DNA of 64,000 bases from Nipponacmea schrenckii (lineage: Eukaryota > Mollusca > Gastropoda > Lottiidae): the NCBI GenBank assembly GCA_030562195.1, contig JAUJPP010000005.1, forward strand, positions 18,401,106-18,465,105. Reading direction: 5' to 3'. Position numbers and translations under genes: made by a program. Positions 34,861-43,246 of the stretch are shown in pieces. The number at the start of each line of letters is the position of its first letter. The first letter of the stretch is position 1. Below the pieces are notes generated by a model. That model did not search any database. It saw nothing but the letters and a program-made list of their open reading frames with translations, and was not told the origin of the DNA.

Positions 34861-35215
34861 CTCAAAATCCAAATCCAACTCAAAATCCAAGACCAAGTCC
34901 AACTCCAAGTCAAACTCCAAGCCCAACTCCAAGCGTAACTCCAAGGCTAAGCCCAACTCCAAGACCAACTCCGAGGCTAAGCCCAACTCCGAGGCTAAGC
35001 CCAACACCAAGGCTAAGCCCAACTCCAAGGCTAAGCCCAACTCCAAGGCTAAGCCCAACTCCAAGACCAACTCCAACTCCAAGCTCAACTCCAAGGCTAA
35101 GCCCAACTCCAAGGCTAAGCCCAACTCAAAGGCTAAGCCCAACTCCAAGGCTAAGCCCAACTCCAAGGCTAAGCTCAAGACCAACTCGAACTCCACCATC
35201 CCCTAGTCCAGCAGA
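34850..35215 (+). repeat. Proline-rich coding minisatellite, copy B
   Basis: Same 18-base PTPRLS repeat as 32821-33120 with about 85 more bases. Here the run of six C at about 35243-35248 keeps the repeat in frame with GTPLLFSLSDSSPTPSES, so copy B preserves the link between repeat and the following Ser/Pro-rich segment. The repeat is thus part of ORF1. Confidence 0.85.
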
Positions 35216-36048
35216 CTTTGGTAAACGTTCTCGTAGAGAAGGTACCCCCCTTCTCTTTTCCCTTTCAGATTCCTCGCCTACACCATCTGAATCTTCACCA
35301 CGTGACCCAGGTTCGGTCGACCTTTCTTCCTTCTGTAAGTTTTTGGATCAACAAACCACCCCGAATTCTCCAACCAGGTCAAGTGTCCCCCAGACCATCT
35401 CCACCACGAACCAGATCTCAGTCCGTACCCAATGCCACATTTGTAACAACTACCAATCCAGTACCTATCACCCCGTCGACAACCATTATATCCGCTACCA
35501 AACCCTTTTATCACCAAACCAAGGACAAGTCATCATGGAATCTACCTGCTCTACAGAAATCTACTTTAATTATTGGGTCCTCAAACCTCAACCGAATTAC
35601 CAAAACAGCTCCAGACACCGAAATACACTCGTATCCTGGTGCCCAAATCCACCACATCCAGTCCCATCCTTAAAATCTTACGACCATGATCATAAACCGG
35701 CTACGATCATTCTGCATGTAGGCCTCAACAATCGTGACCAGTTAGCCAAAACCTCATTTAACCAAGCCCAGAAATTAATTTCCACAGCCAACCAAACCTT
35801 TCCTACCTCCAAGATCATCTTTTCTTGTATACCTATCTCTAATAAAATCTCTAAGAAAGCCCACCCAGAATCTTAAGACATTCAACGATATGATGATGAA
35901 CTCCGACACTGAGAACGCAACAATCCTGTCACCCTACGAAGAAGAATTCGAACCAGTTGATAATCTTCATTGGTCTCCGGAAACAGCCAACAATATATAC
36001 TTGTTTTGGATACACCAGCTTCAAGCACCGGGTAAGTCTTTAAACTAA
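35216..36048 (+). pseudogene. SGNH/GDSL-hydrolase-like ORF1, copy B, frameshifted
   Basis: Same domain order as 33091-33918. One-base insertions at about 35388 (CCCC run), 35662-35676 (CCC and AAAA runs) and 35862 (CCC) break the frame three times. The SGNH blocks remain legible (LIIGSSNLNRITK, ILHVGLNNRDQ, DNLHWSPETANN). It ends with the same T TTA AAC TAA and then continues into the Penelope frame. Confidence 0.7.
36039..36045 (+). promoter_or_regulatory. Candidate -1 ribosomal frameshift heptamer, copy B
   Basis: Identical to copy A, with the full Penelope-like frame present downstream: after the slip the codons read LITGDKNIERPPLGQTVVNL and then SRKILTPLQHSILDRGLKFI, the usual N-terminal signature of Penelope-like proteins. 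No stop occurs between slip site and that signature. Confidence 0.6.
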
Positions 36049-37860
36049 TTACTGGGGATAAAAATATTGAGAGGCCGCCGCTAGGCCAAACCGTCGTTAA
36101 CTTAAGCCGAAAAATTCTCACACCCCTCCAGCATTCAATCTTAGACCGTGGACTTAAATTTATTCCGACTCCTAAATTACCTAACCTTGATTATCTTCAA
36201 CCGTCTATCCAACGTTTTTCAACGGAATCTCAGTTGCACATATTTTTTTTCGAAACCACCCTCCACGCGGTGCTAGAACAATGTTTATTCCTAAATCCAC
36301 GTGGAAACCACCTAAAACCGCTATCCATCCAGAAATGTTAAACGTATTTACAAGTATGAATAACCAAATATCAAATCTTTCCATAAAACACGAGAAGCCT
36401 AATCTAACGCGAGTAGAACGTGAAGCATTAAATGTACTTAAAAAAAAGACGATAGCATTGTAATTAAAAAGAGTGACAAAGGTTCATGTTGCGTTATATT
36501 AAATAGGGAAGATTATATTGCAGAAGCAGAGCATCAATTGAATAATCCTAAACACTATGCAATTTTACCGGAGCCGATTTTTAAAGAAACTGCTAATATG
36601 ATAAACAATATTCTTGCCGACTTAGTTAAAACAAGTCATTTAAAACAGAAACAATAGGGACTATCTTTCTGCCAAATCTGATTGCCGCGGGAGACACTTA
36701 TACATTTTTGCCGAAAATTCATAAGAATCCTACCAAGGATTGGTTCATGCCTAATAGAATCCCTAAAAAGGGCCCCCCGATTATCTCTGACTGTGGTAGT
36801 GAGTCTTATGCAGTGTCAGAATACATCGATCATTTCTTACTACCACTAGCATGTCAACATCGAGCCTACCTTAAGGACACAACTGACTTTGTCAATAAAG
36901 TAAAAAACCTCAAAGTCCCTTCAAATGCTATTCTAATTTCAATAGACGTAACTTCCCATGTACACCAATATCGACAACACTACTGGCCTAATGGCAGTTC
37001 GCAAAGCTTTTGATAGAAACCCAGATCCAGACAGACCCGACGATGCAATTCTACAGCTTTTAGAGATTTGTCTTAGTCGCAATGATTTCACATTTAATGG
37101 TAAAACATATCTACAAAAACCCCAGGTACAGCTATGGGCAAACGATTCGCCCCTTCATACGCAAACCTTTTCATGGCAGAGTGGGAACGTGAGGTATTAC
37201 CCCTTTGTCCATTTGACCCACTTTTCTATGGACGCTTCTTAGATGACATTTTCATGGTTTGGACTTACTCCATAGAACAATTTTGGCAATTTTTTGAAAT
37301 CCTCAACAACCACCACCCGTCCATCAAACTAACAGCCAGCGTCAGTCACAAAAGCATAGATTTTCTCGATACTACTGTTTTTAAAGGTGATTCCATAGCG
37401 GAGACTAATAAATTAGATATTAAAGTATATTTCAAAGAAACCGACACTCATCAACTTTTGCATAAGAGCTCATTTCATCCAAAACATACATTTTCTGGAA
37501 TTATTAAGTCACAAGTTTTACGATTTCACCGAATTTGCACAAGGCCTTCTGATTTCAACCAAGCCTGTACGATTGTTTTTTTCAAAACTGAAAGAGCGTG
37601 GATACTCTAAACGATTTTTACGAAACATAAAAAATTCCACATTAGCACAGTTAGCAGCTAAAAATAGACTTTATGCCGAAGGGCCTCCAGGTTTAAGGAG
37701 TGCCCCATGTATGTCAACCAGATGCAAAACATGTCCCTTTATATCAGAAACGCATTATTTTCAAAGTAACTCTACGAATAAAAGATACCCGATCCAAGAG
37801 CACCTAACATGTGAAAACTCGAATGTAATATACTTAATTTCATGTAAAAAATGTCCCAAA
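36046..37860 (+). pseudogene. Penelope-like element reverse transcriptase, multiple frameshifts
   Basis: The N-terminus has ILDRGLKFIPTPKLPNLDYL, then IVIKKSDKGSCCVILNREDY and LNNPKHYAIL, FLPKIHKNPTKDW, GPPIISDCGSESYAVSEY, SIDV followed in another frame by MYTNIDNTTGLMAVRKAF (the Penelope YTNI box), GTAMGKRFAPSYANLFMAEW-type segment, RFLDDIFMVW (catalytic FLDD for YIDD), SIDFLDTTVFK, HKSSFHPKHTFSGI and KRFLRNIKNSTLAQLAAKNR. At least six one-base shifts, mostly in A, T or C runs, make it non-coding as it stands. Penelope-like reverse transcriptases copy RNA at exposed 3' ends and are telomerase relatives. Confidence 0.85.
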
Positions 37861-38320
37861 CAATAATCGGGGAAACAAAGAACAAATTACGCACTCGTTT
37901 TAATGCTCACAGATCAGATATTAAATTAAAAAAAAGACAAGCCTGTTTCTAACCATTTCAATCTTGACGACCATTCACTTGACGATCTCACCCTAACCCC
38001 AATTGAGCGCATAGAAATCGACTTGCCCGAAGATGAAACTACCAAATTCCGTCAATCTAGAGAAGCCCATTGGATTGAGACATTGAATACAGCAAGACCC
38101 ATAGGACTTAATATTCACCACAGTGTAGGCATAGCACCCTTTGTAGTTCCATTTAATACAACCAGTAATAAAGCAAGTAAGATAGTTCAAACCCATTATA
38201 AGAGTCTTCAAGAGAAATTTCCTCATGTCTATAAACAGAAAACGATAGTGGCATATTCAAAAAATCAGAACTTAAATGACAACCTTGTTCATAGCAAACT
38301 AAAAATAATCTGTACTTAAC
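37700..38320 (+). pseudogene. Penelope-like GIY-YIG endonuclease domain and tail
   Basis: The Cys-rich linker CMSTRCKTCPFIS and HLTCENSNVIYLISCKKCPK is followed by the GIY-YIG core: NVIYLISC is the GIY half, and YIGETKNKLRTRFNAHR is the YIG half, legible after a one-base loss at about 37865 that makes a stop. A second shift in the A run at 37927 precedes HFNLDDHSLDDL. The C-terminal frame (38023-38319) reads REAHWIETLNTARPIGLN, the usual end of these proteins, plus about 60 further residues. Confidence 0.85.
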
Positions 38321-38332
38321 AGGTACTATACT

Positions 38333-38351
38333 ACTCGCCCATCGGGCGAGT
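38333..38351. terminator. Perfect 8-bp stem-loop with T-rich tail at the Penelope 3' end
   Basis: ACTCGCCC-ATC-GGGCGAGT followed by TATTTTATTTTTT, 14 bases after the Penelope stop codon. In a eukaryote this is not a bacterial terminator. It may be a 3' RNA structure of the element, for example for recognition by its reverse transcriptase. The type label is the closest available. Confidence 0.45.
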
Positions 38352-38515
38352 TATTTTATTTTTTCTAATTTCAGATCAGAAGAGAAGAAAATCATCCAAC
38401 AGATCCAGATCCCAATTTCTCAATAAGATATTTGTTCCACCATAGGCCTGTACATTTGGGAGATTCAATCCCTCCCTTCCCCGAAATCCAAGCCCATTTC
38501 TAAATGTTTTTTCTT
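38352..38515. other. Penelope 3' flank, no gene
   Basis: No coding motif between the hairpin and the Harbinger fragment. Confidence 0.3.
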
Positions 38516-38775
38516 TTATAGTATATCAACCATATTTTGTATTCTCTGAACACCTCCTATATCTTCAGAATGAGCTTGGATTATATAATCATTTGGATCA
38601 TCAGCATCAGTCACACAATCATCAAACAAACCATCTCCTATACAGATATTGTGAAGGCAACATGCAACTAGGACAGAATTAACAAGGCCAGTAGGCCATA
38701 CGATTTCTTCTGACATTATTTCATTGGAAAGACAGTAAACCACACGCTTGCAAGATTTGTGAACCGATTTGTGAG
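38516..38775 (-). pseudogene. Harbinger-type transposase, C-terminal exon fused to a duplicated piece
   Basis: The minus strand reads KSCKRVVYCLSNEIMSEEIV with WPTG, then LVNSVLVACCLHNICIGDG, then acidic DDCVTDADDPNDYI to a stop at 38516. LVACCLHNICI is the C-terminal signature of PIF/Harbinger DDE transposases. The preceding 24 residues belong to the N-terminal third and are a second copy of 40508-40588, so the two parts are joined out of order. Confidence 0.7.
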
Positions 38776-40262
38776 CGATTTTGATGTAACTTGGAATGAG
38801 TATTTGTAATCACCTAAGGACGAACCCTATTGAAATTCAGTTAAATGGAAAAATATTTAGTATCAGTTATTGCCCTTGTGTTTGAAAACGCGTTGAATTT
38901 TAGCTTGTATGCACTCTAGAAAGAACAATTCTTAATGGATTTTGATAAAACTTGGCTTGAGTATTTGTTTTTACCCAAGGATGAACCCTTTTGAAAATCA
39001 AATAAATCGAAATATATTTAGAGTCATTTATTGCCCTTGTGTTTGATAACCGTTTAACAATTTGGCTTATAAACACTCTAGAAGACACAATTCATGACCA
39101 ATGTTGAAAAAACTCACTGAAATTGTTTGATATCACCCAGGGAGGAGCCGTATTGAAAATTAAAAATATCAAAATATATCTAATATGAATTTTTGCCCTT
39201 GTTCTTTTAAACGTGTTTGATTTTTGTCTCGTAAACACTCTACATGGCACAATTCTTGACCGATTTTCATAAAACTTGGTGTGAGAGTGTGTTTTTACTC
39301 AAGGATGAATCATATTGAAATCAGCAAAATTGAAAAATATTTAGTATGAGTTATTGCCCTTGTTCTTGAAAACACGTTTAATTTTAGCTTGTAAACACTA
39401 TAGAAAAAACAATTCTTAATGGATTTTGATGAAGCTTAGTTTGAGTATTTGTTTTTACCCAAGGATGAACCCTATTGAAAATCAGATAAATCGAAAAATA
39501 TTTAGTACAAGTTATTGCCTTTGTTCTTAAAAACGCATTCAATTTTAGTTTGAAAACACTCTAGAAAGAACAATTTTGAATGGATTTTGATGAAACTTGG
39601 CTTTAGTATTTGTTTTAGTATGAGTTCTCGCCCTTGTTCTTGAATGTCTCGTAAAAACTCTACAATGTGCAATTCTTGACTGATTTTGATGAAACTTGGT
39701 GTGAGAGTATGTTATAACTCAAGGATAAACCCTATCGAAAATCAGCGAAATCGAAAAACATTTAGTATGAGTTGTTGCCCTTGTTCTTAAAAACGCATTC
39801 AATTTTAGTTTGAAAACACTCTAGAAAGAACAATTTTGAATGGATTTTGATGAAACTTGGCTTTAGTATTTGTTTTCTCCCAAGGATGAACCCTATTGAA
39901 AATCAGATAAACCGAAAAATATTTAATGTCAGTTATTGCCCTTGTTTTTGAAAACGCTTTAATCTTTTGGCTTGTGAACACAAGTTCATTTTTTCGCTGA
40001 AATTGTTTGATATCTCTCAAGGAAGATCCCTATTAAAACTATCAAAATATTATTAAGGGTGAACCCTATTGCAAATCATAAAAATACCGAAAAATATTTA
40101 ATGAATTGTTATAAGGTACTATTCCTAACATTTTTAATGAAACTAGAGTCCCTAGAAAAAAAGTATATGGCGGAAGGTTGAATATTTCAGTCCACCAATT
40201 GTTACCTTACTGAAAATTTTTTATTCAAAATCAATGCTGCCAGTGGGCGTATATTACCTTAC
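38776..40262 (+). mobile_element. Pearl-like minisatellite insertion in the Harbinger gene
   Basis: Seven to eight core repeats of 150-165 bases, each with CTCTAGAA(A)GAACAATT...TGGATTTTGATGAAACTTGG...CCAAGGATGAACCCTATTG...TTATTGCCCTTGT. The core is that of 16750-17668 in the opposite orientation. The 3' end is AATGCTGCCAGTGGGCGTAT...TACCTGGCAAGCTATC at about 40222-40277, matching the end at 24125-24164. Short frames inside are repeat products. Confidence 0.75.
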
Positions 40263-40264
40263 CT

Positions 40265-40356
40265 GGCAAGCTATCTTTTCTATTGATGTATGATGCGGCT
40301 TGATGTTTTGTTGCTGTGATCCGTATATGCGATCCATCGATGGCTCCCACGATACC
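40265..40356 (-). pseudogene. Harbinger-type transposase, DDE exon
   Basis: The minus strand begins after an acceptor-like TTTTTTTATTTAAG with GIVGAIDGSHIRITATKHQA and ASYINRK. GAIDGSHI contains the first catalytic Asp of Harbinger transposases and YINRK is the following conserved block. The exon is then broken by the pearl-like insertion at 40262. Confidence 0.8.
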
Positions 40357-40449
40357 TTAAATAAAAAAAGATCAATCATTTATTAACTACAAAATTCGAA
40401 AATTTCTTATGTATTATGAAAATACAATATGTTGTTAGAAGGATCAATC

Positions 40450-40640
40450 GAATATTAAAATGCCTGTGAGATCGGTAAATTCTTCCACAATATGTTGTAA
40501 TGTATCTCCAGTAGGCCATACGACTTCTTCTGACATTATTTCATTGGTAAGACAGCAAACCACACGCTTGCAAGATTTGTGAACCGATCATTTTGGTACT
40601 CCGAATCGATCAGACATTGACCTAAAGCTCTCAAGGTTGC
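40450..40640 (-). pseudogene. Harbinger-type transposase, middle exon
   Basis: The minus strand reads NLESFRSMSDRFGVPK, one stop (TGA), SVHKSCKRVVCCLTNEIMSE with EVVWPTGDTLQHIVEEF and TDLTGI. This is the helix-turn-helix-like N-terminal part that precedes the DDE domain. Removing the presumed intron 40357-40449 joins it to GIVGAIDG. Confidence 0.7.
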
Positions 40641-40859
40641 TTAAAATATATGACATAATATATCCTTAATGCATAATTTGCATATTATTTAACGTAGCAT
40701 GTCAAGAGCCTGACGAGCAGATTGTGCTGTTTTAACAATAGAGCACGACTGCCAGCTGATTAGACGTCGCAGGTATAATTATGTTTAATTATATAGATAA
40801 ATTACAAAGTTAAGATAAACCTGTTAGAATTATAGCCAAATCATTTCAAAATAAACTTA

Positions 40860-41015
40860 CCGAGATACCAACAGCACATCAAAGCTTGTTTTTCGATAGT
40901 GATTGATGTGCCCCCGCCTTGTTGCCTCGCTTCTACCATGACTGGGCATCTCCCAAGCCGTTGAACTAAAAGATCAAATGAGCACCTGGTTAAACGAAAG
41001 TGTCCTTGAAATGTC
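40860..41015 (-). pseudogene. Harbinger-type transposase, N-terminal exon
   Basis: The minus strand reads ILTFQGHFRLTRCSFDLLVQ with RLGRCPVM and KQALMCCWYLG, ending at a good donor (CG|GTAAGT at about 40860). FRLTRCSFDLLVQRL corresponds to the FRMSRESFDxLLxxL block at the start of Harbinger transposases. Confidence 0.7.
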
Positions 41016-41021
41016 AAGATA

Positions 41022-41260
41022 CTAGTATCTTGGTACAGTTTCTTCTGCGTATCCTTCTATTCTACATACTTTATTTTGTTTAGAAGCTTGGAAGTAGAAA
41101 TACGCAACAAAGCTATCATTTAGGGGATTCATATAATTTGTCAGTGCCCGGGATTTACGCTGGAGTAACAAAAAAGCGGCACAGAAACGCATTTGCCTTC
41201 TGTCGCCTTCCATTTTGAATTCCCCGGGTTCCAATCGCGTATCGGCACAATCACCCGAGT
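41022..41260 (-). CDS. Short frame upstream of the Harbinger transposase
   Basis: 70-codon minus frame with MRFCAAFLLLQRKSRALTNY and SFVAYFYFQASKQNK. It lies directly 5' of the transposase N-terminal exon and out of frame with it by a shift near 41020. It could be the true N-terminus of the transposase or an unrelated exon. No recognised domain. Confidence 0.3.
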
Positions 41261-41375
41261 AAATTGTGACGTCACACTTCCATACTCTGGGAAGACCTAG
41301 GGATGTCGCTCGAACACGACCAAGCTTGTGTTACGGGAACAGGGAGTAGGTAAGGGGGTGCCTCAATCCTCGTTT

Positions 41376-41762
41376 TTTTCTGAAGCAATCTGCTTATGGA
41401 TGATCGCTTTTCCACGTTCGGTTCGAATGTTCATTAGTTGTTCTAGGAGTAACAGTAATTCTGTACCTTTACTCTGAATTTCATCGACCGTATTGTGCTC
41501 AGCCACGGACCCATTTGAGAGCTGTTAACGTGTGGTACACTGAATTGACCCAATAACGCTGTAGTCTTTGACATCGTCGTCTGTGGCTTCGACGTTGAGG
41601 CCTTCCTTGTTGACTTACTTGTAGTGGGATGACTGTTTTCGAACACGGTTTACCCATCGTTTATGGGAGATTCTTCGTCCTCCATTTCATAATTACATGG
41701 CTTAAACACGTCTTTGAATTTCCAACCGGCTGTACTTCGTCGAGTTTGTACCTTAGACATAT
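41376..41762 (-). pseudogene. Uncharacterised gene fragment next to Harbinger
   Basis: ATG at 41762 (minus) opens MSKVQTRRSTAGWKFKDVFK with PCNYEMEDEE, a stop at about 41653, then a Ser/Thr-rich stretch (SHPTTSKSTRKASTSKPQ), and in a third frame a helical segment KGTELLLLLEQLMNIRTERG with KAIIHKQIASEKNED and a stop. An acceptor-like TTAACAG precedes the last segment, so it may be two exons. Harbinger elements carry a second, DNA-binding gene beside the transposase; this could be it, but no Myb/SANT motif is visible. Confidence 0.35.
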
Positions 41763-43240
41763 TTCATTTTGATTTTTTCAGAGACTTTACAAAAGCCCTT
41801 AGGCAAAATGGAGGAAGCGTGAAGCGTGAGTTGCTATGAAAACGAGGCAGCGAACTTTGCACTAAGGTGAAGGACACGTCATCTAAAAATAGATTTACTA
41901 CCCTACATTTTTTTTTATTTGTAACCTTTGTAAGTACTTTTATGGGACTATGTTCTCAATGAATAATTTTCAATTTAAAAATAATTATAATGTATATATT
42001 CGAAGATTTTTTTTTTAACCGTCTGTGAATTTTGTAACTAAACATTTAAAACGTTTTTATTCAATGCACACAGACACACCACATCTGGCAAATCAATCCA
42101 ACCCTTCCCTGAAAACTAATGTATATATGTTTTTCTGATATATTTACTAAAACAGCCACCATACTTCTACAAATATGATGGACCTTTATCAACAGTATCA
42201 ACTATAAAAGCCAGGTAGGTCACGATCATTACAACTTAATGTTAAAGGGATTCTACAGATTATTGGAATAAAGGGAAAGCCAAGTGTAATGCTGATGGCA
42301 GTTCTGGCAATAACCATACCAAAGAATATTTGAATATCAAAGAGACCTTCTTCACTTGCCCATAGACGACGAACGAGGTCTTAGCCTTCCCGTTGATGTA
42401 CACGAAGAGCGCTTTATGCAATAAGAAAGGCATCATCACGCCGCATACCCCTACCAAATAGAAGTCACTTCAGATAATACCGACCCATTTGTTTGACCAT
42501 GACTCTATGTTAACCATTTGAGACGTTGGTCAATAAAAGACTTGGCTACTAATTTGAATTAAATGGTCATATCGATCTCAATCTTAACGGTAGAGAGCGA
42601 AGCGATCATCAATGGTTCAAATTGTTCGACTTAACATCTCACAAGGAAGAACTACATCAGTGCAGTATTTGCCCATAGGCTAATTCCATTCAGAATGTTA
42701 CTTTTTACAGATTTTTAAGAACTTAAATTTTCTTTGATTTTTTCACATAAAATAGTTAGATGATTATTGGCTTTTCAAACTCAGCAAACATTTTCTGCTT
42801 TCTTTATGTCATGTGACTTGCGGCCATCTTGAATCTGCCTATTTAGCCTAGTTTAAGAAAGGTAGTAGAAAGGGAGTCATTTCAACTCTATTAAAACAGT
42901 GTTTTTATACATAAAAAAAAGATTTTTTAAGGGGTAAGTTTTGTTTTTATTACATAGATTATGTATTCCGGTGTCGCAACGCATAAAAAAATTCAATCAG
43001 ATTTTACTTTCTATCATAAGAAAAATTGAATTTAATTCATTTTTTAAAATGTTACGTTAGTTACACAGTTGAGTATGTAGAGTAGTTACTTGAGATTCAG
43101 ATTTTCTTGAAAAATACTTTGATAAAATGATTTGCATGATATAAAAACAAAATTATTCGCATTGAAAATATTGTATTTAATTTAAAAGTGTAACTGACGC
43201 AACGTAACTGACTAGATTTATGTTAATTTACAAGAATTTG
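41763..43240. other. No gene recognised
   Basis: AT-rich. A 65-codon minus frame at 42260-42457 is hydrophobic but matches nothing I know. The interval contains T runs at 41910 and 42010. Confidence 0.35.
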
Positions 43241-43246
43241 TAATGA

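Larger units (their letters stand above)
33995..36121. repeat. Tandem duplication, unit B
   Basis: Second copy of 31952-33991. It is about 85 bases longer, because the proline-rich repeat has more units. Other differences are isolated substitutions and one-base indels in C and A runs. Unit B continues without a break into the rest of the Penelope-like element, so it contains the original right-hand junction. Confidence 0.9.

Noticed and set aside
32872..35199. Minus-strand LALELG-repeat frames
   Set aside because: Antisense of the PTPRLS coding minisatellite; the plus frame links to the SGNH-like domain, the minus does not.
38333..38365. Bacterial intrinsic terminator or contamination
   Set aside because: It follows a Penelope-like retroelement in clearly eukaryotic, intron-bearing DNA; the resemblance is only formal.
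31400..38400. Hammerhead ribozyme of the kind found in Penelope-like elements
   Set aside because: I looked for CTGATGA with a matching GAAA core and found none that could be paired.
42260..42457. Hydrophobic minus frame as a membrane protein
   Set aside because: No recognised motif, no splice signals, composition as expected by chance.
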